A stretch of 35,309 nt of DNA from Ponticaulis sp. (GCA_002723155.1 PBNO01000006.1:221109-256417), one strand, 5' to 3'. Positions 7,723 through 16,928 are shown, numbered from the stretch's first letter. The notes: generated by a model from the sequence alone, not told the origin. A program made the numbers and translations.

Positions 7723-7752
7723 GTTCTCGTGAAACGAAGTTTCACATAGAAC
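7723..7752. repeat. Hairpin-forming inverted repeat downstream of lemA
   Basis: GTTCT-C-GTGAAAC (7723-7735), GAA, GTTTCAC-AT-AGAAC (7739-7752) forms a long stem with small bulges. A second small stem, GTGGC/GCCAC, lies at 7670-7683. The 180-bp gap between lemA and the dehydrogenase holds no gene. The stem is not followed by a T-run, so it is not a standard terminator; it could be a REP-like repeat remnant. Confidence 0.45.
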
Positions 7753-7780
7753 ACGCTCAGGGCTGCAGAAATAAAGAAAA

Positions 7781-7805
7781 GCCCGCCGGTCTGGCGGGCT
7801 TTTTG
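7781..7805. terminator. Bidirectional terminator between lemA and the aldehyde dehydrogenase gene
   Basis: The perfect 7-bp stem GCCCGCC (7781-7787) / GGCGGGC (7793-7799) has T-tracts on both sides: TTTTTGTTT on the plus strand and TTTTCTTTATTTC on the minus strand. It can end both convergent genes. Confidence 0.85.
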
Positions 7806-7825
7806 TTTGGTGGAAAGACGCGGGT

Positions 7826-9205
7826 CTATGCGGCGAGCACGGACACGGCTTTCGCATTGACGAATTCCTTCATGCCGAAGCCACCATGTTCGCGGCCAAA
7901 GCCTGAATTCTTCACGCCGCCAAATGGCAGGTTCGGCGCGGCAATGTCATAGCCGTTGATGACGACCATGCCGGTGTCGAAATAGGTCTTCGCAAGCTTC
8001 TCGGCGCGTTCCACATTGGTGGAGAAGATGCCGCCGCCAAGGCCGTAACGGCTGTCATTGGCAATGCGCATAGCGTCTTCGTCGTCCTTCGCTTTGATAA
8101 CGGAAGCGACAGGGCCGAACAGCTCGTCGTCATAGGCAGGCTGGCCGGGCTGTACGTCCACCAGCACGGTTGCGGGATACCAAGCGCCCTGCATATCCGG
8201 GATTTCACCGCCGCAGAGGATTTTCGCGCCCTTTTCGACACTCTCTTTTACCTGCTCGTGCAGGTCATCGCGTAGTTCCGAGCGTGACATCGGGCCAAGC
8301 TGCGTGTCTTTCACCATTGGGTCACCGAGGTGAATGTCCTTCATCGCTTTGGTGTATTTCTCCACGAAGGCATCATAGTTCTTCTCAGTGACGATGAAGC
8401 GTTTGCCGTTCACGCAGGTCTGACCGTTGTTGAAGATACGGGCCGTGACGGATGTTTTGACGGCGAGGTCGAGGTCTGCGTCTTCCAGCACGAGGAAAGC
8501 ATCGTTAGAGCCTAGCTCCAGCACTGTTTTTTTCAGCATCTCGCCAGCCTTTTTTGCGACGATTTTACCGGCTTTGTCAGACCCGGTGAGGGTGACGCCG
8601 CGCACCAGATCATTCTCGATCACATCGTCAGACTGGTCATGGTCGATCAGCAGCACAGTGAAGAGGTGTTTTGGCAGACCCGCCGCTTCGAACACATCGC
8701 GCAGCATCAGGCCGCTGCCTGTGCAGGCTTCCGCGTGCTTCAACAGGATGCCATTACCCGCCATGAGATTGGCGATGGAATAGCGGATGGCCTGATAGCA
8801 TGGGAAGTTCCATGGCTGGATGCCATAGACCACGCCAATCGGGGAATAGGTGACGGTGGCGCGCTCGCCATTCGGGTGGTCGCGGGTCTCGTCGGCCAGC
8901 TCTGACGGGCCGTTCTTCGCGGTGTACTCACAAATGCCTGCGCACAGATCGATTTCCTGCTTACTGCCAGACAGCAGTTTGCCGGTTTCCTTGGTCATCA
9001 GTTCAGCGAATTCGTCTTTGCGGTCGCGCAGAACATCAGCGACTTTGTTGATGATTTTTGCGCGCTCTTCATGCGAGGTGAGGCGCCAGTCCAGATAGGC
9101 TTCGTGACACTGCTTTACCGCTTCAGCGACCTCTGAATCGCTCATCAGCGGGTAGGTGTTGAGTGTTTCGCCAGTTGCGGGGTTTACGGTTTTCAGTTCG
9201 GTCAT
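7826..9205 (-). CDS. NAD(P)-dependent aldehyde dehydrogenase, succinate-semialdehyde dehydrogenase type
   Basis: Oxidises an aldehyde to the acid; by overall resemblance the substrate is most likely succinate semialdehyde (Sad/YneI-like subgroup). From the ATG at 9205 the protein is 459 aa, the usual length for that subgroup. Visible features are IQPWNFPCYQAIR (cofactor-binding loop), VTLTGSDKAG, the general-base Glu230 in LELGSNDAF, the catalytic Cys264 in NNGQTCVNGKRF, and the C-terminal PFGGVKNSGFGRE. I chose this start because AGGA lies 8 nt upstream and the preceding 13 codons of open frame are not conserved-looking. It converges on lemA with a shared terminator. Its link to the TRAP operon upstream is uncertain, as a 141-bp gap separates them. 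Confidence 0.88.
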   Translation of the reverse strand: MTELKTVNPATGETLNTYPLMSDSEVAEAVKQCHEAYLDWRLTSHEERAKIINKVADVLRDRKDEFAELMTKETGKLLSGSKQEIDLCAGICEYTAKNGPSELADETRDHPNGERATVTYSPIGVVYGIQPWNFPCYQAIRYSIANLMAGNGILLKHAEACTGSGLMLRDVFEAAGLPKHLFTVLLIDHDQSDDVIENDLVRGVTLTGSDKAGKIVAKKAGEMLKKTVLELGSNDAFLVLEDADLDLAVKTSVTARIFNNGQTCVNGKRFIVTEKNYDAFVEKYTKAMKDIHLGDPMVKDTQLGPMSRSELRDDLHEQVKESVEKGAKILCGGEIPDMQGAWYPATVLVDVQPGQPAYDDELFGPVASVIKAKDDEDAMRIANDSRYGLGGGIFSTNVERAEKLAKTYFDTGMVVINGYDIAAPNLPFGGVKNSGFGREHGGFGMKEFVNAKAVSVLAA

Positions 9206-9346
9206 AATTGTCCTGTCTGTGTTTGGGGTATGCCTTTCAAACACATGGGCAGGATGGGAAGTTCCGAGTTTATAATAGACTAGCAGGTCACGAAAAGTGT
9301 GATGGGCTGGAAGCTGGACGATGCGTGATGGCGGACTAGGTGGACG

Positions 9347-9898
9347 TCATTGAGACTTTAGCCGCTCATTTTCTGCAGCAAACATGGCGCGGACACGGTC
9401 GCCATTGGTCGGCTCTTTCTCAAGGGTTTCCGGATCCCATTGATGGCGGTGGGCATCAAAATAGTCACCGCCATAGATATGAATGCCGCCGGTAAAGCGC
9501 AGGAGCGGGTTCGTAACCGAATGGATCGCATCCCGTCCGAGCGTCGCGACATCCCCTTCAAACAGGCAGTTTGCGCCGCGTGCCTGCAGACCGTTTTCGG
9601 TTTCTTTCCAGAAGATGTTGTCTTCGCGTCCGGTATAGATGCCGATCAACGCCCACATGTCATGATCATGGGGCAGGAGGTTCATGCGCGGTGTCCAGGT
9701 CGCCGCAAAAATGGTGAGTGTGGGCGAGCGGTGGAGAATATCCATGCCCGCCTGCGTCGGCCCGCCAATGCCGCGCAGAACATCTGAGGGATCAGAGAGG
9801 GCGCACGTTAGCACCTCGCGGACTGCGCCCATGGCATCGTTTTCAGAGCGGGCTTTGATGCAGTCTGCAACGAACTGGTCTCTATCAAATCCCGCCAT
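9347..9898 (-). CDS. Cupin-fold putative metal-dependent protein of unknown substrate
   Basis: A 183-aa protein resembling cupin or cysteine-dioxygenase-like beta-barrel enzymes. The central region LLPHDHDMWALIGIYTGREDNIFW looks like a cupin motif 1 (HDHDMW supplying His ligands, Gly and acidic ligands following), and GGIHIYGGDYFDAHRHQWDPET a late strand with more His. The specific family and substrate are not recognised. It starts 9 nt after the TRAP large-permease stop and so is probably the last gene of the dctPQM operon. It may act on the imported acid, but that is inference from position only. Confidence 0.7.
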   Translation of the reverse strand: MAGFDRDQFVADCIKARSENDAMGAVREVLTCALSDPSDVLRGIGGPTQAGMDILHRSPTLTIFAATWTPRMNLLPHDHDMWALIGIYTGREDNIFWKETENGLQARGANCLFEGDVATLGRDAIHSVTNPLLRFTGGIHIYGGDYFDAHRHQWDPETLEKEPTNGDRVRAMFAAENERLKSQ

Positions 9899-9907
9899 GA
9901 TAGCCTC

Positions 9908-11488
9908 CTATTGCGTGAGGCTTGGAAGCCATGTCGCGAGCGCAGGAATGGCAATCACGGCGAGGATCATCAGAAGCTGTAAGCCGATGAACGGCAGTGC
10001 GCCGCGCCAGATTTCCATCGTCTTCACGCTGTCAGGGGCGGCGCCGCGCAGATAGAAAAGGGCGAAGCCGAATGGCGGCGTGAGGAAGCTCGTCTGCAGG
10101 TTTAGCGCCATGATAATGGCAAGCCAGACAGGGTCGAAACCGGCGATAATCAAGGATGGCGTGACCAGAGGCACGACGACAAAGACGATCTCGATAAAAT
10201 CGAGGAAGAAGCCCAGAACAAACATGACCAGCATGGCGATGATCAGCGCGCCCCATTTGCCACCCGGAACAGCGCTGAGAAGCTCATGCACCAGTTCGTC
10301 GCCGCCAAAACCGCGGAAGACGAGGCTGAACAGGCTCGCGCCGATCAGGATGAGGAACACCATGGAGGTGATCTCAACCGCGCTTTTCAGCGCTGGCTGA
10401 AGCTGGTCGTGATGGTGCAGAACAAGGCTGCCTGCAAACACGCCAGCGACGAAGACGAGCGCCGCCAGGAAGGTGATGATCATACCGGCCATATTGAGCG
10501 CGCTGATATGCTCAACGCCCATGCGCAGGTCCAGCACGGTCTTGAGGACGATGATCACAACGATGGAGATAAAGGCCGCAATGATGACTCGAGGCAGGCC
10601 TGCATCTTTATTATCGGAGAGACGAAGCCCGGCGAGCATGATCGCGCCTGCAGCGCCAATGCTGGCCGCCTGTGTTGGCGGGGCAATGCCTGCGAGGATT
10701 GCGCCGAGAACGGCGATAATCAGAAACAGCGGCGCGCCCAGACCGAATATGATCTCTTTTGCTGTGAGCGGCGGGCTGTCATCCTGTTCGATAGGCGGGC
10801 AGGCACTTGGACGGAAGATCGACGTCAGGAAGACATAGAGCAGATAGAGGCCGACCAGCAGGAAGCCCGGAAGCAGTGCGCCAGCGAAAAGGTCACCGAC
10901 GGAGACAACGAACGCCGTGCCTGTGCCCATCTGGCTCGCCGCTTGTGACGCCGAATTTGATACAGCGTCCGCAAGCAGGATCAGAACGATAGAGGGCGGA
11001 ATGATCTGGCCAAGCGTTCCCGAGGCGGCAATCGTGCCGGTCGCAAGGCGAGGGTCATAGTTCTGGCGCAGCATAGACGGCAGGGCGATCAGTGTCATGG
11101 TGATCACGGTCGCGCCGACGATACCTGTCGAGGCCGCCAGAAGTGCGCCAACCAGAATGACAGCGTAGCCGAGGCCGCCGCGGACCTTACCGAGCAAGCG
11201 GGACGCGATGTGGAGCAGATCTTCAGCGACTTTGGATCGTTCCAGAATAACGCCCATCAGAATGAAGAGCGGCACGGCGACCAGCGTTTCGTTCTGCATG
11301 ATGGAGCCGCCCATAATGCGGCTCGGCAAAGCAAGGAGGTGAGGCTCTGGAAACACGCCAAGGCCAATGCCGACGAGGGCGAAGATAAGCGCGATACCGC
11401 CAAGCGTCAGCGCAACCGGATAGCCGAGCAGAAGCGCGCCAATCGCGGCGAGGAACATGCCGACAGCGAGAATGATCTCAAGCTCCAT
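9908..11488 (-). CDS. dctM: TRAP transporter large permease (DctM type)
   Basis: The main membrane channel of a tripartite ATP-independent periplasmic transporter, using the sodium gradient to import a dicarboxylate or other organic acid with DctQ and DctP. The 526-aa protein is strongly hydrophobic, with a dozen or more membrane segments (first: IILAVGMFLAAIGALLLGYPVALTL). Family segments include PLFILMGVILERSKVAEDL, a long inserted loop with LGAILAGIAPPTQAASIGAAGA, and the C-terminal LNLQTSFLTPPFGFALFYLRGAAP. Start ATG 11488 is preferred: GGAGG sits a few bases upstream, while the codon at 11500 has no site. It overlaps the dctQ 3' end by 11 bp, indicating translational coupling. The length above 500 aa suggests the long subfamily paired with TakP-like binding proteins. 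Confidence 0.95.
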   Translation of the reverse strand: MELEIILAVGMFLAAIGALLLGYPVALTLGGIALIFALVGIGLGVFPEPHLLALPSRIMGGSIMQNETLVAVPLFILMGVILERSKVAEDLLHIASRLLGKVRGGLGYAVILVGALLAASTGIVGATVITMTLIALPSMLRQNYDPRLATGTIAASGTLGQIIPPSIVLILLADAVSNSASQAASQMGTGTAFVVSVGDLFAGALLPGFLLVGLYLLYVFLTSIFRPSACPPIEQDDSPPLTAKEIIFGLGAPLFLIIAVLGAILAGIAPPTQAASIGAAGAIMLAGLRLSDNKDAGLPRVIIAAFISIVVIIVLKTVLDLRMGVEHISALNMAGMIITFLAALVFVAGVFAGSLVLHHHDQLQPALKSAVEITSMVFLILIGASLFSLVFRGFGGDELVHELLSAVPGGKWGALIIAMLVMFVLGFFLDFIEIVFVVVPLVTPSLIIAGFDPVWLAIIMALNLQTSFLTPPFGFALFYLRGAAPDSVKTMEIWRGALPFIGLQLLMILAVIAIPALATWLPSLTQ

Positions 11489-12143
11489 ATTCGCCTCCAC
11501 CAGATTGGGTGTGGTCGATATCCGGCATTCGTCCTGTCAGGCGGAGTGACGCTTTCAGCGCTTCGGCGAGGCCCTGAGACAGCATCAAAACGGCAAATAG
11601 CGGCACAAGCGTTTTGAAGACGAACATGACGGGCAGGCCGTCGCTTTCGCGTGAGCCTTCAAAGATTGCCCAAGTCCGTGTGAGGCCTTGCTCGCCCGTC
11701 TCCAGAATACGGATGCAGATCGGGAAGAGCAGGAGGTAAAGCCCTGCAAGCTCAATCCAGTCCATGCCTTTGGAGCCGAATTTCGGGCGTAGAATATCCA
11801 CGCGGACATGGGCGTTATCGCGAAGGGCAACTGCCGCGCCAACCATGAACATGGTGGCGAATGCGTAAATGACGAGCTCGGTCAGCCAGGTCCATGACAG
11901 GCCGAACGCATAGGCGGCAATCACCGATGTCAGCTGGAAGAAGAGAAGCAGAATGCTGGCGGCAATCGAAATGACCAGCGCGACGTCTGTGATCTTTTCA
12001 ATGATGCTGACAAGGCCTTTGGAGAGGCCTTCAGTCAGGTCCGGCAAGATGAGCGTGATCAGCGGGATGATGAAAAGCGGCAGGCATATAAAGCCGGCCC
12101 ATTTCAGCCATCCGCCTAGCGTGAGGAAGATTTGCGGGTCCAT
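11478..12143 (-). CDS. dctQ: TRAP transporter small permease (DctQ type)
   Basis: The small membrane subunit of the same TRAP transporter. The 221-aa protein has an N-terminal hydrophobic hairpin (WAGFICLPLFIIPLITLILP), then the typical four-helix DctQ core: ITDVALVISIAASILLLFFQ, WLTELVIYAFATMFMVGAAVALRDNAHVRVDIL (the RDNAHVRVD stretch is a DctQ hallmark), and WIELAGLYLLLFPICIRIL. It lies 14 bp after dctP and overlaps dctM. The extra N-terminal helices are common in the TakQ-type subgroup. Confidence 0.92.
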   Translation of the reverse strand: MDPQIFLTLGGWLKWAGFICLPLFIIPLITLILPDLTEGLSKGLVSIIEKITDVALVISIAASILLLFFQLTSVIAAYAFGLSWTWLTELVIYAFATMFMVGAAVALRDNAHVRVDILRPKFGSKGMDWIELAGLYLLLFPICIRILETGEQGLTRTWAIFEGSRESDGLPVMFVFKTLVPLFAVLMLSQGLAEALKASLRLTGRMPDIDHTQSGGGEYGA

Positions 12144-12157
12144 CAGTGAAGTCCCCG

Positions 12158-13282
12158 CTATCCGCGAGCGGCCTGCGCGCCGAGTTCCCGGGCGCGATAG
12201 TAAGGACCGTCTGAGATGTTCGCCCAGTTGCGCATACGGCGCAGGTTTTCTTCAAAACTCTCATAGATGCGCTTTTCGACGCCATCGCGACCTGATGCAG
12301 CGCGGACATCGGCTGCGGCCTCCCACATGGCGGCAACCACATCGTCAGGGAAGGAGCGCAGCTGAACGTTATGCTCGTTGCGCAGCACATCCAGATAAAC
12401 GGAGTTCTGGAAGGTGAATTCGCCAAGCGACGTGTGGTTCACGCTCTCGCAGACCGATTGGATGAGGCGTTGTTCGCCTTCGGTGAAGCTGTCCCAGACG
12501 TTCCGGTTGATGCCGACAGCGAGCGATGCACCCGGCTCATGGAAGCCCGGTCCGTAATAATATGGCGCCTCGCGATAGAAACCGAGGGAGTAGTCGTTCC
12601 ACGGGCCAACCCACTCAGTCGCGTCGATATTGCCCGTCTGAAGCGCCTGATAAATCTCGCCGCCCGGAAGCGCGATTGCAGAGCCGCCAAGGGCGCGAAG
12701 CACGTCGCCGCCTTGTCCCGGAATGCGCATTTTCAGGCCGACCAGATCATCAAGGCTGTTGATCTCGCGGCGGAACCAGCCGCCCATCTGGTGGCCGGTA
12801 TTTGTTGCCTGAATACATTTAATGCCGAACTCGCCGGAGAGCTCATCCCAGAGTTCCTGACCGCCGCCAAAATCGATCCAGCCCATCAGCTCCTGCGCGG
12901 TCATGCCGAAGGGAACCGTGGTGAAGAACGGGAAGGCGGTGGATTTGGACGTCCAGTAATACTCGGCGCCGTGATACATATCGGCAGAGCCGTTTGCGAC
13001 TGCGTCGAAGGCTTCAAATGCGGGGACGAATTCGCCCGCGGCATAGACGTTTACCTCGATCAGGCCTTCAGAGACTTCCTGAATGCGGGAGGCGACACGC
13101 TCGGCCGCTTCGCCAAGGCCCGGCAGACCTTTCGGCCAGGTTGTCACCATATTGAGGCGACGTCGGTTACGTGAAATCGCTGGCGCGGCGAGGTTTGCTG
13201 CCGTTTCAGGGTTGGCAAAAGCCGCAGCTGCGCCGCCTGCGCCAAGAAGGCCAGCACCGATCAGATTGCGTCGGTTGATCAT
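12158..13282 (-). CDS. dctP: TRAP transporter periplasmic solute-binding protein (DctP/TakP-like)
   Basis: Captures the substrate in the periplasm and delivers it to DctQM. The 374-aa precursor begins with a twin-arginine-like leader (NRR followed by LIGAGLLGAGGAAAAFA), suggesting Tat export. Mature segments typical of the TakP group are TTWPKGLPGLGEAAERV near residue 48, LVGLKMRIPGQGGDVLRALG, and ALQTGNIDATEWVGPWNDYSLGF; TakP binds 2-oxo acids with sodium (known for the Rhodobacter protein). GGGGAGGAAAT precedes the ATG. It is the first gene of a dctP-dctQ-dctM-cupin operon on the minus strand. The substrate is probably an organic acid; pyruvate or another oxo acid is the best guess. Confidence 0.92.
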   Translation of the reverse strand: MINRRNLIGAGLLGAGGAAAAFANPETAANLAAPAISRNRRRLNMVTTWPKGLPGLGEAAERVASRIQEVSEGLIEVNVYAAGEFVPAFEAFDAVANGSADMYHGAEYYWTSKSTAFPFFTTVPFGMTAQELMGWIDFGGGQELWDELSGEFGIKCIQATNTGHQMGGWFRREINSLDDLVGLKMRIPGQGGDVLRALGGSAIALPGGEIYQALQTGNIDATEWVGPWNDYSLGFYREAPYYYGPGFHEPGASLAVGINRNVWDSFTEGEQRLIQSVCESVNHTSLGEFTFQNSVYLDVLRNEHNVQLRSFPDDVVAAMWEAAADVRAASGRDGVEKRIYESFEENLRRMRNWANISDGPYYRARELGAQAARG

Positions 13283-13336
13283 ATTTCCTCCCCGGCCGGT
13301 CTGGCGGCCTTATCCCATCTCATGCCCGTGAGACGC

Positions 13337-14092
13337 TTATTCGTCTTCTAGTCTACGCCACTCTTCAGCGTCCAGCACCTCAATCGGCCGGAAGGCGGCT
13401 TTGTAGTCCATTTTCGGGCTGCCCTCGACCCAATAGCCGAGATACACATAATCCAGCCCAAGCTCCTGCGCATAGCGGATCTGGTCGAGGATCATGAAAT
13501 TGCCCATTCCGCGATCAGCGAGCGACGGATCGAAGAAGGAATAGACCATTGAGAGGCCATCCTTCAGCACGTCTACCAGTGCAGCAGCCATAAGCGGCGC
13601 ATCATCGGCATCGCCTGCGCGATATTCAAAAATCACAGTCGGAACGGGTGAGCCTTCTACCATGGAAACATAGTCGCGAAGCTCCATTCCGGCCATGCCG
13701 CCGTCAGCGTGACGGCTGTCCAGATAGGTTTTGAGGAGGCGATACTGTTCGCGTGATGCAGAGGGGCGAACCGCAGTGCGCACCAGCTCTTTGTTTTTGT
13801 TGAGCACACGTCGCCAGCGTTTGGAGAATTTGAACTCGCTGACAGGCACGCGCGCCGCCATACAGGCTTTGCAGTTTGCGCAGGCCGGGCGATAGGCAAT
13901 CGACTGTGAGCGACGGAAGCCACCATGTGATAGCGCATCATGCAGCGATTGCGCGTCTTCCACGGCGAGATTGGTGAAGACTTTCCGCTCGGTCTGGCCT
14001 TCCAGATAGGGGCAGGGAGCCGGGTTCGTGATGTAGAACCGGACGCGTCTCTGACCGAGGCCTTTCAGTGCAGGTGATTCACTTATCTTCAT
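13337..14092 (-). CDS. bpt: Aspartate/glutamate leucyltransferase (Bpt)
   Basis: Transfers Leu from leucyl-tRNA to proteins with N-terminal Asp or Glu, creating a primary destabilising residue that ClpS recognises. The 251-aa protein has the ATE N-terminal domain motifs NPAPCPYLEGQTERKVFTNL and GFRRSQSIAYRPACANCKACMAARVPV with its Cys cluster, and the C-terminal domain motifs SMVYSFFDPSLADRGMG and YVYLGYWVEGSPKMDYKAAFRP. Length and motifs fit bacterial Bpt. It follows the SLC13-type transporter by 18 bp and may be co-transcribed with it. clpS and clpA, the downstream machinery, lie at the right end of this window. Confidence 0.93.
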   Translation of the reverse strand: MKISESPALKGLGQRRVRFYITNPAPCPYLEGQTERKVFTNLAVEDAQSLHDALSHGGFRRSQSIAYRPACANCKACMAARVPVSEFKFSKRWRRVLNKNKELVRTAVRPSASREQYRLLKTYLDSRHADGGMAGMELRDYVSMVEGSPVPTVIFEYRAGDADDAPLMAAALVDVLKDGLSMVYSFFDPSLADRGMGNFMILDQIRYAQELGLDYVYLGYWVEGSPKMDYKAAFRPIEVLDAEEWRRLEDE

Positions 14093-14110
14093 AGGCGATC
14101 ACTATGACAT

Positions 14111-15964
14111 TCAAAGGTCGAAGCGCAAAGGTGCTACGAACGTAAATACCAGCCAGAGCACGATAACGAGCGGCCCACCAAAGCGCAGATAGTCCAGGAA
14201 CTTGTAGTGACCCGGACCCATGACCAGAAGGTTGGTCTGATAGGCAATAGGTGTCGCAAAGCAGCAATTGGCTGCATAGATGACCGCAAGCACAAAAGGT
14301 TTCGGGTCAACGCCGAGCAGATTGGCGGCCTGAATGGCGATTGGTGTGAACAGAACCGCGGTGGCAGAGTTGCTCAACACGTTCGTCAGAATAGCGACAA
14401 CAAGGAAGAGAACAGAAAGTACGGCCACCGTACCGAACGGCTCTATAAAGTTGACTACGCCCTGCGCCAGAGCCAGCGCCGCACCGGTATTTTCAAGCGC
14501 AGTACCCATCGCGATAGCGGCCGCAATCAGCGTGAAAATCCGCAGGTCGAGAGACCGGGTCGCCTGACGAATGTTGAGGCAGCCTGTCAGGATCATCGCA
14601 ACAGCGCCGATGACAGAGGCGTGCAGAATCTCCAATAAACCGGAAGCTGCGAGTGCAACGACGCCAAGTGTAATCCAGCGTGCATAATGACTTTTCTCAG
14701 TCGCAGGCAGCTCCACCTGGGACCATTCCAGAAGCAAAAGGTCGCGGCTGGCGCGCAGTTCTCTGAAAGACGAGGACGAGCCGCAAAGCAGCAGTGTGTC
14801 ACCGGCTTCAAGGCGGATTTCACCCAAGCGTGCCCGCATCATGCGCGACCGGCGTTGAACACCCAGAACCAGCGTATTGGTGAGGCGGCGGAAACCCAGT
14901 TGCTCGATTGCCCGGCCAATCATGCGCGAGCCAGGGGCTACGACAGCCTCAACAAGCATCAGACGTGGCGTGCCGCCATCTTCGTCCATACCGTCGCTGT
15001 CTGCGCCTTCACGCGACTGCCACATCTGACGGAGCAATTCCGGCTGTGAGGAGAGGGTGTCTGTCAGCGTTTTGCGGGTTGCAGCTACGATGATGAGGTC
15101 ACCGGGTTGAAGCGAAACATCTTCGAATGGCGGCAGGAATGAGCCTTCGCCGCGCTGGATCATGCGGACCGTCATGCCTTCAAGGTCGGGGAACATGCCG
15201 GCGACAGCTTTCTGACCGACAAGTGGATTGCCGTCCGAAATCGCAATCTGTGCGATGAACTGGCGGCCAGAGCGGTTGACCAGATTAGCTTCCATGCCCT
15301 CACGGCTCGGCAGCAGGAAGCGCGACGCGACGATCATATATACAAAGCCTGCGCCAGCCAGAATGAGGCCTATCGGTGCGAGTTCGAAGAAGCCTAGGGA
15401 CACGCCTTCCGAGGATTCGTATTTCTCAGCGGCCAGAAGGTTGGTGGATGTACCAATGAGTGTCGTCATACCGGCGAAAACGGACGCAAAGCTCAGGGGC
15501 TGCATCAGCTTTGACGGGGAGACCTTCATCTTCTCTGCGAACGCCGCCATGATTGGCAGAAACATTACCACGACAGGCGTGTTGTTGATGAAAGCTGATG
15601 TCGCAAACACAGCTGCAAACGCACCGACCAGCGTGATCATCGGTCGGGCAGAATAGGATGACATCATCAGGCGGGACGGGCCATCCAACGCGCCGGTCTG
15701 GAACAAGCCCTGACCGACCACCAACAAGGCCATGATGGTTATCAGCGCGGGATTACCGAACCCCGCGAGCAGCGCTTCTGTCGATACCGATTCAGAATTT
15801 GGTGTCGTGCGGTCGACAACATAAAAGAGCAGAAGAAGCGCAGCGATAATTCCGACGGAAATGAGTTCCATCGGCATGCTGTCGCGCATGTAAAACACGA
15901 TCGCCAGCACCACGATGATTACGCTGACATACATCGGCCAATTGGCTGAGAGGTCCGCGATCAT
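14111..15964 (-). CDS. SLC13/DASS-type anion transporter with two RCK_C (TrkA-C) domains
   Basis: A sodium-coupled-type carboxylate or sulfate permease in the inner membrane. The 617-aa protein has two membrane halves: residues about 10-215 with the hairpin motif INNTPVVVMFLPIM, and about 420-617 with the matching NSATAVLFTPIAIQAANLL. Between them lie two regulatory RCK_C-like modules, one around SLQPGDLIIVAATRKTL and one around RLEAGDTLLLCGSSSSF. This architecture (SLC13-TrkA_C-TrkA_C-SLC13) is common in marine bacteria; the substrate cannot be told. ATG 15964 is chosen because GGAG lies 5 nt upstream; a GTG two codons earlier would overlap it. Confidence 0.88.
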   Translation of the reverse strand: MIADLSANWPMYVSVIIVVLAIVFYMRDSMPMELISVGIIAALLLLFYVVDRTTPNSESVSTEALLAGFGNPALITIMALLVVGQGLFQTGALDGPSRLMMSSYSARPMITLVGAFAAVFATSAFINNTPVVVMFLPIMAAFAEKMKVSPSKLMQPLSFASVFAGMTTLIGTSTNLLAAEKYESSEGVSLGFFELAPIGLILAGAGFVYMIVASRFLLPSREGMEANLVNRSGRQFIAQIAISDGNPLVGQKAVAGMFPDLEGMTVRMIQRGEGSFLPPFEDVSLQPGDLIIVAATRKTLTDTLSSQPELLRQMWQSREGADSDGMDEDGGTPRLMLVEAVVAPGSRMIGRAIEQLGFRRLTNTLVLGVQRRSRMMRARLGEIRLEAGDTLLLCGSSSSFRELRASRDLLLLEWSQVELPATEKSHYARWITLGVVALAASGLLEILHASVIGAVAMILTGCLNIRQATRSLDLRIFTLIAAAIAMGTALENTGAALALAQGVVNFIEPFGTVAVLSVLFLVVAILTNVLSNSATAVLFTPIAIQAANLLGVDPKPFVLAVIYAANCCFATPIAYQTNLLVMGPGHYKFLDYLRFGGPLVIVLWLVFTFVAPLRFDL

Positions 15965-16010
15965 ATTCACTCCACATCAACAGGGCCCAGACGAAAATGG
16001 CCTCTGAGGA

Positions 16011-16928
16011 TCAGAGACCATGATCTGGCGGAAGTACAGGTGCTTCCCGAAGCAGGACTATGCTTATCCTGCGGTTTCCTGGCAAGTCAGGATCGTCCGG
16101 ATAAAGTGGTTCTGAGCCTGCGCGACCGCTAACGCGTGCAATTCGATCAGGCACAACGCCGTTCTGAGCGAGAATGCGGCGGGCCGCATTGGCGCGATCA
16201 GATGAGAGTTCCCAGTTTGAGTACTCCTGATCGTCGCTCGCGCGGCTATCGGTGTGCCCGGAGATGGAAATACGGTTCGGAAGGCGTTCGACAATGCTGC
16301 CCACAGCCTCAAGAAGGCGGCGGGCACGGGCGTTCGGTTCTGAAGAGCCCGGATCGAACATGGATCGACCTTCCTGATCGACAAGCTGGATGCGCATGCC
16401 TTCAGGTGTCTGATCGACAATCAGATGACGCGAAAGTTCGGCCAGTTCCGGCAGGTTCTCGATAGCCTGACGCAGAGATTGCTCGGCGCGATCAAACTCG
16501 GCGCGCTCACGGATCGCCATGGCAGCGTTGATCGCTGATTCGGAGACTTCCATATTGATGCGATTAATCGCCTGGCTCGGATCGCGGATCTGCTGAACTT
16601 CACGTGACACAGTTCGCGGCGTTTCAGGAGAGAGCTGCTCGATGATAGACCGAGAGCCCTGCGAGCGTGAGCCTTCCGTCGAAATCGCGGTGCCACCGAG
16701 GACACCACCTGTGCCTGATGTCGAGGACGAAACCGCCGCAGGCGCAAAATAATCCGCGATACCGCGTTTCTGCTCTGGACTGGTTGTGTTGATGAGCCAC
16801 ATGAGAAGGAAGAAGGCCATCATAGCCGTCACGAAGTCAGCATAAGCCACTTTCCAGGCGCCGCCATGGTGGCCGCCGCCTGAAACCTTTTTGACCTTTT
16901 TAATGACGATCGGTTGATTGCCGGCCAT
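16011..16928 (-). CDS. motB: Flagellar motor stator protein MotB
   Basis: The peptidoglycan-anchored stator subunit that, with MotA, couples proton flow to flagellar rotation. The 305-aa protein shows a basic N-terminus (VIKKVKKV), one membrane helix with the proton-carrying Asp31 in WKVAYADFVTAMMAFFLLMW, the plug and linker (INTTSPEQKRGIADYF), and a C-terminal OmpA-like domain (GHTDSRASDDQEYSNWELSSDRANAARR). No motA lies beside it in this window, as in some other alphaproteobacteria. It indicates a motile organism. Confidence 0.93.
   Translation of the reverse strand: MAGNQPIVIKKVKKVSGGGHHGGAWKVAYADFVTAMMAFFLLMWLINTTSPEQKRGIADYFAPAAVSSSTSGTGGVLGGTAISTEGSRSQGSRSIIEQLSPETPRTVSREVQQIRDPSQAINRINMEVSESAINAAMAIRERAEFDRAEQSLRQAIENLPELAELSRHLIVDQTPEGMRIQLVDQEGRSMFDPGSSEPNARARRLLEAVGSIVERLPNRISISGHTDSRASDDQEYSNWELSSDRANAARRILAQNGVVPDRIARVSGRAGSEPLYPDDPDLPGNRRISIVLLREAPVLPPDHGL

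Noticed and set aside
7644-7825. Small RNA or small gene between lemA and the dehydrogenase gene
   Set aside because: There are stems but no promoter or open frame I could support; listed only as an inverted repeat and a terminator.
10286-10948. 220-codon plus-strand open frame opposite dctM
   Set aside because: It is antisense to a multi-spanning permease; the Asp/Glu/Gln/Arg-rich product is the usual complement of a hydrophobic coding sequence.
12371-13174. 267-codon plus-strand open frame opposite dctP
   Set aside because: It is antisense to a clear TRAP binding protein with signal peptide and family motifs; no ribosome site or family resemblance.
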